The position numbers and the translations under genes were made by a program. Shown here piece by piece: positions 7,515 to 18,310 of a DNA stretch of 64,000 nucleotides (its first letter is position 1; each line of letters begins with the position of its first letter). The stretch comes from Myxococcus llanfairpwllgwyngyllgogerychwyrndrobwllllantysiliogogogochensis (lineage in GTDB: Bacteria; Myxococcota; Myxococcia; Myxococcales; Myxococcaceae), in contig NZ_VIFM01000010.1 in the NCBI RefSeq assembly GCF_006636215.1, forward strand, positions 1 to 64,000, read 5' to 3'. Below the pieces are notes generated by a model. The model worked only from the letters and a program-made list of their open reading frames with translations, did not search any database and was not told the DNA's origin.

Positions 7515-7758
7515 TGCGCACCTCGGCGTCCAGGTCGACGGACTCAATGACGGGCCGCGAGCGCAGCAGCGCAACGGTGTCGTCAACCTGGGCGCGCAGC
7601 GCGTAGTTCGCCCGGCGGATGACATCCAGGTCCACACCACCGTCGGTGCAGCGGCGCAGCTCCAGGCCCGCCGCACGGAGTTCGTCCAGCGCCCGCTCGT
7701 AACGCGTGGCAGCCATCACCAGGAGAGCCCGCGCCTCTGCTCGCGATTCAGCCGACAT
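7507..7758 (-). CDS. 83-aa helical element protein
   Basis: ATG 7758 has GAGGTGG at a good distance; a GTG three codons upstream (7767) is possible. The gene overlaps the end of the 410-aa gene by 11 nt. The product is highly helical and charged (SRAEARALLVMAATRYERALDELRAAG region) with one Cys. It resembles its downstream neighbours in being short, helical and Ala/Arg-rich; these may be paralogous accessory proteins. Function unknown. Confidence 0.55.
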   Translation of the reverse strand: MSAESRAEARALLVMAATRYERALDELRAAGLELRRCTDGGVDLDVIRRANYALRAQVDDTVALLRSRPVIESVDLDAEVRNG

Positions 7759-8980
7759 GGTGGCCACCTCGCGCGATTTGCTGGCTCAGGTGCCGCATGA
7801 GGCTGGCCGCGTCCTCGGGCATGCGCGTGTATCCGGACGCCACCAGCACGCCCTGGGCGTCGTGGAGAGCGATGCCGTAGCCCTGCCGGCGTCCGTGGCC
7901 GATGCGGCCCAACCAGCGCCAGCCCGCTGCCAGCACCGCAGCTTTTGCGGGCCCCTCCGTCCGGTCCGCGATTTCGCCCATCCTCACGGACAGGGCGCGG
8001 CGATAGAGCGTTTCAGCGTCAAGCGAGAGGCCGCGCACGTCGTCGTGCAGCTCGGCGCCATGCTCCGAGTCCCAGTCACGGCACGAGCCAGTCACCCGCG
8101 CGGCCAGCGCGAATTGCGCCCGGGCGCGGTCGAGCAGCGCCAGCCCCTCGTGTAAGGCACTGCGACGTTGCGCCTCGGGCGTCACCAGCGGTGGCACCGT
8201 GGGAATAGGAGTGAGCTGCCGCGCTGGCCGGGCCTCGCTCGTGGCGGTCGGCGCCGACAGAATCCACTTCATGGCGCCCAGTGCATCCCAAACGCCCTCC
8301 ACGGCTTGGGCCGCATCGCTGAAGATGCCACTTACGCGCGGGCAGCGGTCCATGGCCGACCTCAACGCTCGCGTCAGGTCTGCATGGGTGGCGTCGCGAC
8401 TCGACAGGAGGCGGTGTATTTCCTCCAGCGCTTCACGGGTGCCAATCAGCGACAGGCGCAGGTCTAGCGGATAGTGCGGGTGTGCCGACGGGAGGCAGGA
8501 CCGTGCAGCGTCCAGCTCCAGTTGGAGCGCCGCGTTCGGCACGGGTGGCTCGTCGACGGCAGGGCCCACCGCGCCGGGCTGCTCGGGCTTGTAGGTAACA
8601 GCGGCCCGCATGAGTGCTCGGCACTCGCTGCACGACACCGGGGCCTCGTCGGACTCCTGGCTGTGCCAGCGCACATCCGCGAGGCCGAGGCCGCAGGCGG
8701 TTGAGTCGTCGCGGGAGAGGTTTCGCACCCAGTGGATGGGACGCTCAGGCAGGAGGCTCCCGGCGCGAATCACCATGGCAACCGGGGCCTGGGTAGCGAA
8801 CGCCTGCTGATACGCGACCGTGCGCCGGCACCGCGCACAGGTGACAACGGCTGCGTCGGCGGACGCGGGCGCGGCACCACCTTGGCCGCAGGCGTCGCGA
8901 GTGCCTCCTACGCGCAAATGGACAACGGGTTGGGACGGGGCGCCGTCCTGGGGGACGGGCCGTGGGGTTTTGCTGGTCAT
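7748..8980 (-). CDS. 410-aa zinc-ribbon protein, first gene of the element operon
   Basis: Starts at ATG 8980 (MTSKTPRPVPQDG); the ribosome site is weak, so a start slightly upstream is possible. Residues 48-51 (CARC), C96 and 117-120 (CSEC) resemble the phage-type zinc modules built of 'CxxC ... HW...TACG...CxxC' blocks. The middle is long and helical, with Pro/Thr-rich linkers near residues 235-255. The C-terminus (GWRWLGRIGHGRRQGYGIALHDAQGVLVASGYT) looks like a small beta domain. It heads the minus-strand operon and lies closest to the putative attachment site. A regulatory or DNA-binding early protein is likely; no exact family is assigned. Confidence 0.6.
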   Translation of the reverse strand: MTSKTPRPVPQDGAPSQPVVHLRVGGTRDACGQGGAAPASADAAVVTCARCRRTVAYQQAFATQAPVAMVIRAGSLLPERPIHWVRNLSRDDSTACGLGLADVRWHSQESDEAPVSCSECRALMRAAVTYKPEQPGAVGPAVDEPPVPNAALQLELDAARSCLPSAHPHYPLDLRLSLIGTREALEEIHRLLSSRDATHADLTRALRSAMDRCPRVSGIFSDAAQAVEGVWDALGAMKWILSAPTATSEARPARQLTPIPTVPPLVTPEAQRRSALHEGLALLDRARAQFALAARVTGSCRDWDSEHGAELHDDVRGLSLDAETLYRRALSVRMGEIADRTEGPAKAAVLAAGWRWLGRIGHGRRQGYGIALHDAQGVLVASGYTRMPEDAASLMRHLSQQIARGGHHVG

Positions 8981-9274
8981 GGGTTGGGCTCGGATGCCGC
9001 GCGATGGGGCAAGAGCCGTGCCCACACGTGGGGCCCCGTGAATGGACGGGGAACACCACGTGGGGACACGACAGGTCCGAGCGACCCGCGCGGGATTGTC
9101 GCTTGGACTCAGTTGGGAGGCGAGGCGCGCGAGCCCGAGGGCTCCAGCGGCAGACTGCGCAATACCTCGTAGGTGGTGTCCAAACGACCCAACCTTGAGG
9201 CCAAAATCATGAACTTGCGTGCAGGGCGGAGAACCTGCGAAGCCCTTGAAATCACTAGTGAATGCCCGTCCAGA
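8981..9274. promoter_or_regulatory. Upstream region of the element operon, with repeated CACGTGGGG boxes
   Basis: No gene is visible here on either strand. CACGTGGGG occurs at 9025-9033 and again at 9057-9065, 32 bp apart (about three helical turns), 36-80 nt upstream of the first element gene. Such spacing suggests paired regulator binding. Towards 9180-9274 the GC content falls, which suits a promoter or an attachment region, but I found no convincing promoter hexamers. Confidence 0.35.
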
Positions 9275-9302
9275 AGGTCCGATAACATGCGTTATGTAAA
9301 CT
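9275..9302. other. dif-like XerC/XerD recombination site (candidate attachment site)
   Basis: The 28-bp layout fits dif: left arm AGGTCCGATAA (9275-9285), 6-bp centre CATGCG (9286-9291), right arm TTATGTAAACT (9292-9302). The right arm matches 9 of 11 positions of the E. coli XerD arm (TTATGTTAAAT), and the inner ATAA-N6-TTAT symmetry is conserved. The left arm is weaker. It marks the change from element genes to chromosomal genes. Elements without integrase (many filamentous phages) use host XerC/XerD at dif. Confidence 0.5.
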
Positions 9303-9431
9303 AAGTGAATGGGAAACCAGGGGTCGTTTTTCGAGGGTTCTTCCCCGCTGTTCCCGGGCCATCGGCGCGCGGCGGTCGGCCAAGATGCGGGCCTTCCAAA
9401 CCTCCACCACGGCGTTCCCGGACCGGCCCCT
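9303..9431. other. Leader of the ADOP permease gene, no gene seen
   Basis: This stretch has an open frame in phase with the downstream permease but no membrane or domain signature, and the permease family normally begins at the MRFLDDL-type start at 9432. I read it as the 5' leader plus whatever remains of the integration junction. No promoter could be assigned. Confidence 0.4.
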
Positions 9432-11822
9432 ATGAGATTCCTCGACGACCTGCTCGCGGATGCGCGCTTCGCGTTCCGCACGTTCCGACGTGCGCCCGGC
9501 TTCGCGGCCGCCGCCATCCTCTGCCTGGCCCTGGGCATCGGAGCCAACGCCGTCATCTTCAGCGTGGTCCACGGCGTGCTGCTCCGGCCTCTCCCGTACG
9601 CCGAACCCGAGCGGCTCGTGTCGCTCGTCGAACTGCGCGCCCAAGGCTCAGGCGGCCCGGTCTCCTGGCTCACGTTCTTCGACTGGCGCGACCAGGCCCG
9701 GGCCTTCGAGCACATGGCGGCGTTCACCGTGGGCGGCTCGATTCTCCGCGCGGACGACGATTCCGAGCGCCTGGAAACCACCCGAGGCACCGCCGACTAC
9801 TTCACCGTGCACGGCGTCCCCCCGTTGCTCGGCCGGACTTTCGCGCCCGGCGACGACCAGCCTGGGCATGAGCCCGTCGCGGTGCTCAACGAGGCGCTCT
9901 GGCGACGCCGTTTTGGCGCGAATCCCGCCGTCCTCGGCCGCACGGTGCTCCTGGACAACGTCCCGCATACCGTCGTCGGTGTCATTCCCGAGTCGTTCGC
10001 CCCGGACATGGACGTCTGGCTGCCGATGGTGGCTCCGCCCGATGCCCGTGGCGGTCGCTATTCCACGGTGCTCTCCGTGCGCGCCCGGCTGGCGCCCGGA
10101 ATCACCCTGGACTCGGCCAACGAGCAGCTCAAGGCCGTCACCGCCGGAATCGCGGCCGCGGGCCCGGATGCCCTCAAGGAACGCACCGCCCGGGTCGACT
10201 CGCTCGCCGAGGCCCAGACACGGCTCTGGAGCGGCCCACTGAAGCTGCTGCTCGGCGCCGTGGCCCTGGTCCTCCTCATCGCCTGCGCCAACGTCGCCAA
10301 CATCCTGCTCGCGCGCGCTGGTGCCCGCCGGCAGGAACTCGCCGTCCGCGTGGCGCTCGGCGCGACCCGCGCGCGCGTCATCCAGCAACTCCTCGTCGAA
10401 AGCCTCCTGCTCGCGCTCACGGGCGGCGCCCTGGGTGGACTGCTCGCGCACTGGGGCCTGGACGCGCTGCTCGCCGTGGTCCCCGAGTCGATGCCACACC
10501 GGGCCGCGGTCTCCCTCGATGGGACGACCTTCCTGTTCCTCGCCGCCATCTCCATCGTGAGCGGCCTGGCCTTCGGACTGCTTCCCGCGATCCAGGTCTC
10601 CCGGCTCGACCTTCGCGGGGCCCCCATCCAGGGCGGCCGACGCCTCCGATCCACGCTGGTCGTCGTGGAGCTGGCGGTCTGTCTGGTGCTCCTCGTGGGC
10701 GCGGGCCTCCTGGGCCGGGGGTTCTTCCAGCTCCTCGGCACGTCCCCCGGGCTCGCGCCCGAGCAACTGCTCACGCTGCACATCGCCATCCCCGACAGCC
10801 GTTTCTTCACCGAGCAGGGCCTGGACGGAAACGTGCCGAGCACCCTGCTGGAGCCCATCCTCGACGAGGTGCGAGCGCTGCCCGGGGTGAGCGCCGTGGG
10901 AATGACGTCGCTGCTGCCCATCCAGCGCGCATGGAACAACGCCCGCTATGTCATCGAGGGCGAACCGCCCCCGGAGGCCGGCTCGGAGCCAAGGGCCGAG
11001 CGCCGCTCCACGAGCCCCGGCTTCTTCGCCACGGTGGGAATCCCGCTCAAGCAAGGCCGCGACTTCACCACCGCCGACGCGGCCCCCGGTCAGCCCGCCA
11101 CGGTCATCATCAACGAGACGCTCGCGCGCCGGCACTTCCCGGACGGCAACGCCCTGGGCCGCCAGCTCCGACTCGGCACCGGGGCCCACACCATCATCGG
11201 CGTCGTGGGCGACGTGCGACAGGCCGGCCTGGACAAGACGCCGCTGGCCGAGCTCCACGTCCCCTACGGCCGGCCCTGGGGCGACGACAGCCTGGTGCTC
11301 GTCGCTCGAACCTCGGTGCCACCGGAGACCTTGCTGCCCTCGGTCCGCGAGGCCGTGCGCCGGGTTGACTCGAGCCTGCCCGTCTTCCGCGCCCTCACGA
11401 TGGACCAGGTCATCTCCCAGTCGCTCGGCTTCCGGCGGCTCGTGCTGTGCCTGCTCGGCGGCTTCGCGGCGCTCGCCCTGGTGCTATCCACCTACGGCCT
11501 CTATGGCGTCATCTCGCTGCTCGTCTCGCAGCGGACGCGGGAGCTCGGCATCCGCATGGCGCTCGGGGCACGTCCCGGAGACGTCCTCCGACTCGTGCTC
11601 GGCCAGGGCGCGAGGCTCGCGGGAGTGGGCATCGCCCTGGGGCTCGTGGGCTCCCTGGCGCTGACCCGGTTGCTCGAAAGCCAGCTCCACGGAATCACCG
11701 CCACGGATCCCCTCACCTTCGGCGCCGTGGCCACCCTGTTCGCCCTCGTCGCCCTGCTGGCCTGCTGGTTTCCCGCGCGCCGCGCCACCCGCGTGGACCC
11801 GCTTGTGGCCATGCGCACCTGA
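9432..11822 (+). CDS. ADOP-family duplicated ABC permease (MacB/FtsX type)
   Basis: A 796-aa integral membrane protein. I start at ATG 9432 because the family begins with a short amphipathic stretch before FAFRTFRRAPGF and the first membrane segment (residues about 20-45, ILCLALGIGANAVIFSVV). There are two copies of the MacB periplasmic-core plus FtsX unit. Membrane segments cluster near residues 275-300, 325-400, 410-435 and 660-790, and the second periplasmic core lies at about 440-650. The motif ALGATRARVIQQLLVESLLL in the first half is matched by ALGARPGDVLRLVLGQGARL in the second. Known ADOP proteins are orphan permeases without an adjacent ATPase, and none is present here. They are thought to drive efflux or lipoprotein-type mechanotransmission, but the substrate is unknown. 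A terminator follows at 11982-12006. Confidence 0.85.
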   Translation: MRFLDDLLADARFAFRTFRRAPGFAAAAILCLALGIGANAVIFSVVHGVLLRPLPYAEPERLVSLVELRAQGSGGPVSWLTFFDWRDQARAFEHMAAFTVGGSILRADDDSERLETTRGTADYFTVHGVPPLLGRTFAPGDDQPGHEPVAVLNEALWRRRFGANPAVLGRTVLLDNVPHTVVGVIPESFAPDMDVWLPMVAPPDARGGRYSTVLSVRARLAPGITLDSANEQLKAVTAGIAAAGPDALKERTARVDSLAEAQTRLWSGPLKLLLGAVALVLLIACANVANILLARAGARRQELAVRVALGATRARVIQQLLVESLLLALTGGALGGLLAHWGLDALLAVVPESMPHRAAVSLDGTTFLFLAAISIVSGLAFGLLPAIQVSRLDLRGAPIQGGRRLRSTLVVVELAVCLVLLVGAGLLGRGFFQLLGTSPGLAPEQLLTLHIAIPDSRFFTEQGLDGNVPSTLLEPILDEVRALPGVSAVGMTSLLPIQRAWNNARYVIEGEPPPEAGSEPRAERRSTSPGFFATVGIPLKQGRDFTTADAAPGQPATVIINETLARRHFPDGNALGRQLRLGTGAHTIIGVVGDVRQAGLDKTPLAELHVPYGRPWGDDSLVLVARTSVPPETLLPSVREAVRRVDSSLPVFRALTMDQVISQSLGFRRLVLCLLGGFAALALVLSTYGLYGVISLLVSQRTRELGIRMALGARPGDVLRLVLGQGARLAGVGIALGLVGSLALTRLLESQLHGITATDPLTFGAVATLFALVALLACWFPARRATRVDPLVAMRT

Positions 11823-11981
11823 GTCACGGCGACCCGACCCGGAGCGGCGGGTTCTCGACGCGGTGCGATAGCCAACCCTGGGGAGCGGTCATCCGCTCGA
11901 ATCATGCAATCACGGGCAGCGACATCTCGTAGGACTCCGCGCACTGACGAGGAATCCCCCGGCCGCCTGGATGTTCCAGGG

Positions 11982-12006
11982 GTTGGGAATTCTTCCCAGC
12001 TTTTTT
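11982..12006 (+). terminator. Intrinsic terminator after the ADOP permease
   Basis: The stem TGGGAA (11984-11989) / TTCCCA (11993-11998), extendable by one wobble and one G-C pair, has a 3-nt loop and is followed by TTTTTT at 12001-12006. It lies between the permease and the peptidase gene and should end upstream transcription. Confidence 0.6.
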
Positions 12007-12074
12007 CCCGGTTGACCGAGGCAGTGGGTTACCGCAGAAACGCGACACCCCCGGCCCTGGAAAGGACCTGTCCA

Positions 12075-14201
12075 ATGAAACGGTTGTTCCTGATTGCCAC
12101 CCTTGTCGGCGCCGCCCCCGCGCTGGCCGACGAAGGCATGTGGACGTACAACAACTTCCCGTCCGCGAAGGTGAAGGAGAAGTACGGCTTCGAGCCTTCG
12201 CAGGAGTGGCTCGACAAGGCCCGCCTGTCCTCCGCGCGGCTCGCGGGCGGCTGTTCCGCCAGCTTCGTGTCCGCCAACGGCCTGGTGATGACGAATCACC
12301 ACTGTGCTCGCGGCTGTATCGAGCAGCTCTCCGGCGCCAAGAAGGACTACATCGCCAACGGCTTCTACGCGAAGACCGAAGCCGAGGAGACGCAGTGCCC
12401 GGCGATGGAGATCAACCAGCTGGAGCAGATCACCGACGTCACCGAGACGCTGAACAAGGCGACCGCGGGGCTGTCCGGCAAGCCTTATAGCGACACCCTG
12501 AAGGCGAAGATGTCCGAGCTGGAGCAGGCTTGCTCCGCCGGCGACGCCAAGGTGCGCTGCGACGTCGTCACCCTGTACCAGGGCGGCAAGTACAACCTCT
12601 ACAAGTACCGCCGCTTCCAGGACGTGCGCCTGGTGATGGCCCCCGAGCACGCCATCGCCTTCTTCGGCGGCGACCCGGACAACTTCGAGTTCCCCCGGTG
12701 GGACCTGGACGTGACGTTCCTGCGCGTCTACCAGGACGGCAAGCCGGCCAAGACGGAGAACTTCTTCAAGTGGTCCGAGAAGAGCGCCAAGGAGGGTGAC
12801 CTCACCTTCGTGTCCGGCCACCCCGGCCGCACCTCGCGCGGGCTGACCATCGCGGAGCTGGAGTATCAGCGCGACGTGGCCATGCCGAAGATGCTCTTCA
12901 TGATGTCCGAAGTGCGCGGCATGGTGACGGAGTTCCAGAAGCGCGGCCCCGAGCAGAAGCGCATCTCCAACAACCTGCTCTTCGGCGTGGAGAACGGCCT
13001 GAAGGCGACCAAGGGCCGCCTGGAGGCGCTGCAGGACAAGAAGTTCTTCGGCCAGAAGGTCGCCGCCGAGCAGGAGCTGCGCAAGAAGGTCGACGCCAAC
13101 CCGGAGATGAAGAAGAAGTACGGCGCGGCGTGGGATGAGATCGCCAAGGCGCAGGGCCAGCTCGTCAACGTCCGCAAGGACCTGGCCTTCGTCGAGCAGG
13201 GCAACGGCCTGTCCTCCAGCCTGTACAGCATCGCCAAGACGCTGGTGCGCGCCTCCGAGGAGCTCCCCAAGGAGAACGGCCAGCGCCTGCGTGAGTTCAA
13301 CCAGGCCAACGTGCCGGCCCTCACGGCCGGGCTGCTCAGCCCGGCGCCCATCTACCCGGAGCTGGAGATCATGCGCCTGTCGTTCGGCCTGACGAAGATG
13401 CGCGAGGAGCTCGGCTCCAACCACCCGTTCGTCAAGAAGGTCCTGGGCAAGGAGTCCCCCGAGAAGCTGGCCGCCCGGCTGGTCAAGGGCTCCAAGCTCT
13501 GCGTCCTCAAGGACGTGAAGGGCTCCAAGGTGTGTGACGTGGCCGTGCGCAAGGGCCTGCTCGACGGCGGCAAGGCGGCGATTGCCGCTTCGAAGGACCC
13601 GATGATCCAGCTGGCCCTCGCGCTCGACGCGGATGGCCGCGCGGTCCGCAAGAACTACGAGGAGAACATCGACGCGGTCATCAAGAAGAACGCGGAGCTG
13701 GTCGCCAAGGCGAAGTTCGAGGCCTACGGCACCAACCAGTACCCGGACGCGACGTTCAGCCTGCGCCTGTCCTACGGCTCGGTGAAGGGCTACTTGGAGG
13801 ACGGCAAGAAGGTGGAGCCCGTCACCCAGATGGCCGGGACGTTCGAGCACGCCACGGGCGAGGAGCCCTTCGCCCTGCCGCCTTCCTGGCTGAAGTCGGA
13901 GAAGCTGCTCGACGGCGCCACGGCGATGAACCTGGTCACCAGCAACGACATCATCGGCGGCAACTCCGGTTCCCCGATGATCAACAAGGACGCGGAGATC
14001 GTCGGCCTGGTGTTCGACGGCAACATCCAGTCCCTGGGCGGTGAGTACGGCTTCGACGAGTCCGTCAACCGCACCGTGGCCGTGCACAGCGACGCCATCA
14101 TCGAGTCGCTGAAGAAGATCTACGGCGCCACCCGGGTGCTCGAGGAGCTGCGTCCGGGCAGCACCAAGATTCCCTCGGTCCCCACGAAGCCGGCCGGGTG
14201 A
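12075..14201 (+). CDS. S46-family dipeptidyl-peptidase (DPP7-like), secreted
   Basis: A 708-aa protein; ATG 12075 is preceded by AAAGGA. The N-terminus is a signal peptide (MKRLFLIATLVGAAPALA, cut before DE). The catalytic triad of S46 enzymes is visible: His75/76 in TNHHC, Asp in GDPDNFEFP (200-207) and Ser631 in GGNSGSP. Gly649, 18 residues after the Ser in VFDGN, matches the DPP7 type (hydrophobic P1 preference), whereas DPP11 enzymes carry Arg there. The length fits the family (700-720). The enzyme removes dipeptides from peptide N-termini in the periplasm or outside the cell, which fits a predatory, protein-eating bacterium. Family: firm; DPP7 subtype: inferred from one residue. Confidence 0.9.
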   Translation: MKRLFLIATLVGAAPALADEGMWTYNNFPSAKVKEKYGFEPSQEWLDKARLSSARLAGGCSASFVSANGLVMTNHHCARGCIEQLSGAKKDYIANGFYAKTEAEETQCPAMEINQLEQITDVTETLNKATAGLSGKPYSDTLKAKMSELEQACSAGDAKVRCDVVTLYQGGKYNLYKYRRFQDVRLVMAPEHAIAFFGGDPDNFEFPRWDLDVTFLRVYQDGKPAKTENFFKWSEKSAKEGDLTFVSGHPGRTSRGLTIAELEYQRDVAMPKMLFMMSEVRGMVTEFQKRGPEQKRISNNLLFGVENGLKATKGRLEALQDKKFFGQKVAAEQELRKKVDANPEMKKKYGAAWDEIAKAQGQLVNVRKDLAFVEQGNGLSSSLYSIAKTLVRASEELPKENGQRLREFNQANVPALTAGLLSPAPIYPELEIMRLSFGLTKMREELGSNHPFVKKVLGKESPEKLAARLVKGSKLCVLKDVKGSKVCDVAVRKGLLDGGKAAIAASKDPMIQLALALDADGRAVRKNYEENIDAVIKKNAELVAKAKFEAYGTNQYPDATFSLRLSYGSVKGYLEDGKKVEPVTQMAGTFEHATGEEPFALPPSWLKSEKLLDGATAMNLVTSNDIIGGNSGSPMINKDAEIVGLVFDGNIQSLGGEYGFDESVNRTVAVHSDAIIESLKKIYGATRVLEELRPGSTKIPSVPTKPAG

Positions 14202-14252
14202 TTCACCCCGCCTGAAGGGGCCCGGGCTCAACCCCCGGACCCCTGAAGCACG

Positions 14253-14289
14253 AAGAGGCTGCCTGGGCACGTTCGCCAGGCAGCCTCTT
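14253..14289. terminator. Bidirectional terminator between peptidase and guaA
   Basis: A 14-bp perfect stem, AAGAGGCTGCCTGG (14253-14266) / CCAGGCAGCCTCTT (14276-14289), with a 9-nt loop lies between two convergent genes. T residues follow on the plus strand, and on the minus strand the stem begins with A/T pairs. It can serve both genes. Confidence 0.75.
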
Positions 14290-14320
14290 TCGCGTTTCCA
14301 GCGGGCACCCTACTCCCGGC

Positions 14321-15874
<1,554 letters not shown>

Positions 15875-15973
15875 CGGAGGTTCTCCAAGGGGCGTCGTTG
15901 ACGGCTGGGGGCCCTTATCGCTACAAACTTCCGGAAAGCAACGCCCAAGTCCCCTCAATTGTTCGAGGTCCGG

Positions 15974-16594
15974 ATGCTCCGCCGCCTGTCCGCTTCCACT
16001 GCTGCGACCCTCTTGTTCCTCTCCGCCTCTGGATGCGTGAAGGAAATCTCCTCCGACGAGCGACTGGACCGCGAGACCCAGAACCTGGCTGTCAAAGACA
16101 CGCCAGGGGTCTCCGATCTCCAGAAGCTCACCTGTGACGACACCACCGACGCACTGGGCAAGGCCCGCAACGTCAATCGCCCCGAGACGGACCGCCTCGT
16201 CGACTACATCGAGCTGTACTCCTCGCTGCGCAAGCGGACCACCACGTTCGAGGAGGCGATGAACCGCAACCCGGACCTGAGCTACCGCGAGGGCAGCCAG
16301 CAGATCGTCAATGCACGGGACACCTGCATCCAGCAGACGGCCGACGTGAAGGTGGAGTTCGAGACCTACATGCGCGAGCTGGTGATGGTGCCCACCGTGC
16401 AGGAGATCAAGGGCGGCAACACCGTCACCATCGCCCGGCTCGACTTCAACACCCTGCGCCAGGCCATTGAAACGCTGGAGCCCGACGACAAGGACGCCCT
16501 GCTCAGCCGCGTGGCTGGCGCCGAGGGGAAGATCTCCGCCGCGTCGCCGTCCTCCGACGACTCCGGCTCCGGCGGTCGCAAGGGCCGCAAGTAG
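15974..16594 (+). CDS. Predicted lipoprotein, unknown function
   Basis: A 206-aa protein starting at ATG 15974 (GAGGT close upstream). The first 21 residues form a lipoprotein signal (basic MLRR, hydrophobic core, lipobox SASGC with Cys21). The mature part is helical and charged, with Cys residues near 43 and 107 that could pair, and ends in a Ser/Gly/Arg/Lys tail ([13 protein letters not shown]). It is divergent from guaA and convergent with guaB, with a terminator after it. Residue +2 is Val, which does not by itself settle inner versus outer membrane sorting in this group. No family recognised; probably a lineage-specific envelope protein. Confidence 0.75.
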   Translation: MLRRLSASTAATLLFLSASGCVKEISSDERLDRETQNLAVKDTPGVSDLQKLTCDDTTDALGKARNVNRPETDRLVDYIELYSSLRKRTTTFEEAMNRNPDLSYREGSQQIVNARDTCIQQTADVKVEFETYMRELVMVPTVQEIKGGNTVTIARLDFNTLRQAIETLEPDDKDALLSRVAGAEGKISAASPSSDDSGSGGRKGRK

Positions 16595-16617
16595 CCGCCT
16601 TCCCGGCCGAAACGACC

Positions 16618-16650
16618 GAGGGCCCCGCCGCCTGGCGTGGGCCCTCTTTT
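16618..16650 (+). terminator. Intrinsic terminator after the lipoprotein gene
   Basis: The stem GAGGGCCC (16618-16625) / GGGCCCTC (16639-16646) with a 13-nt loop is followed by TTTT. It lies between the convergent lipoprotein and guaB genes. Confidence 0.7.
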
Positions 16651-16677
16651 CGTTCCAGGAGCCGCCCGTCCTGGCGC

Positions 16678-18249
<1,572 letters not shown>

Positions 18250-18310
18250 TCACTCGCACTTCAAGCGATAATCCGACCGGGCTTTTCACTCACGTCTCAG
18301 GAACCGGGCT

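Larger units (their letters stand above)
1..9302. mobile_element. Integrated ssDNA-type, non-tailed virus-like element (left end outside window)
   Basis: The segment holds about a dozen short, tightly overlapping genes, nearly all on the minus strand, unlike the spaced bidirectional chromosomal genes that follow. It combines an HUH-type rolling-circle Rep, a small soluble FtsK/HerA/P9-like ATPase, a 57-aa single-pass protein, a 476-aa soluble beta-rich protein and two Pro-rich membrane proteins. No integrase, portal, terminase or tail gene is visible. A dif-like site sits exactly where the element-type genes stop and chromosomal genes begin. A virus of the double-jelly-roll class (PM2/FLiP/PRD1-like) is my preferred reading. 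A filamentous phage is the alternative, but the ATPase lacks the Zot C-terminal membrane segment and the 476-aa protein lacks the signal peptide and C-terminal anchor of a pIII protein. Virus class is inference; element status is well supported by layout. Confidence 0.65.

Noticed and set aside
12012-12040. Promoter for the S46 peptidase (TTGACC, 17 bp, CAGAAA)
   Set aside because: The -35 is good but the -10 is too poor to list as a feature.
11910-14270. Antisense 786-codon frame opposite the S46 peptidase
   Set aside because: The sense strand has an intact peptidase with signal peptide and triad; the antisense product is repetitive Leu/Val/His/Gly without domains.
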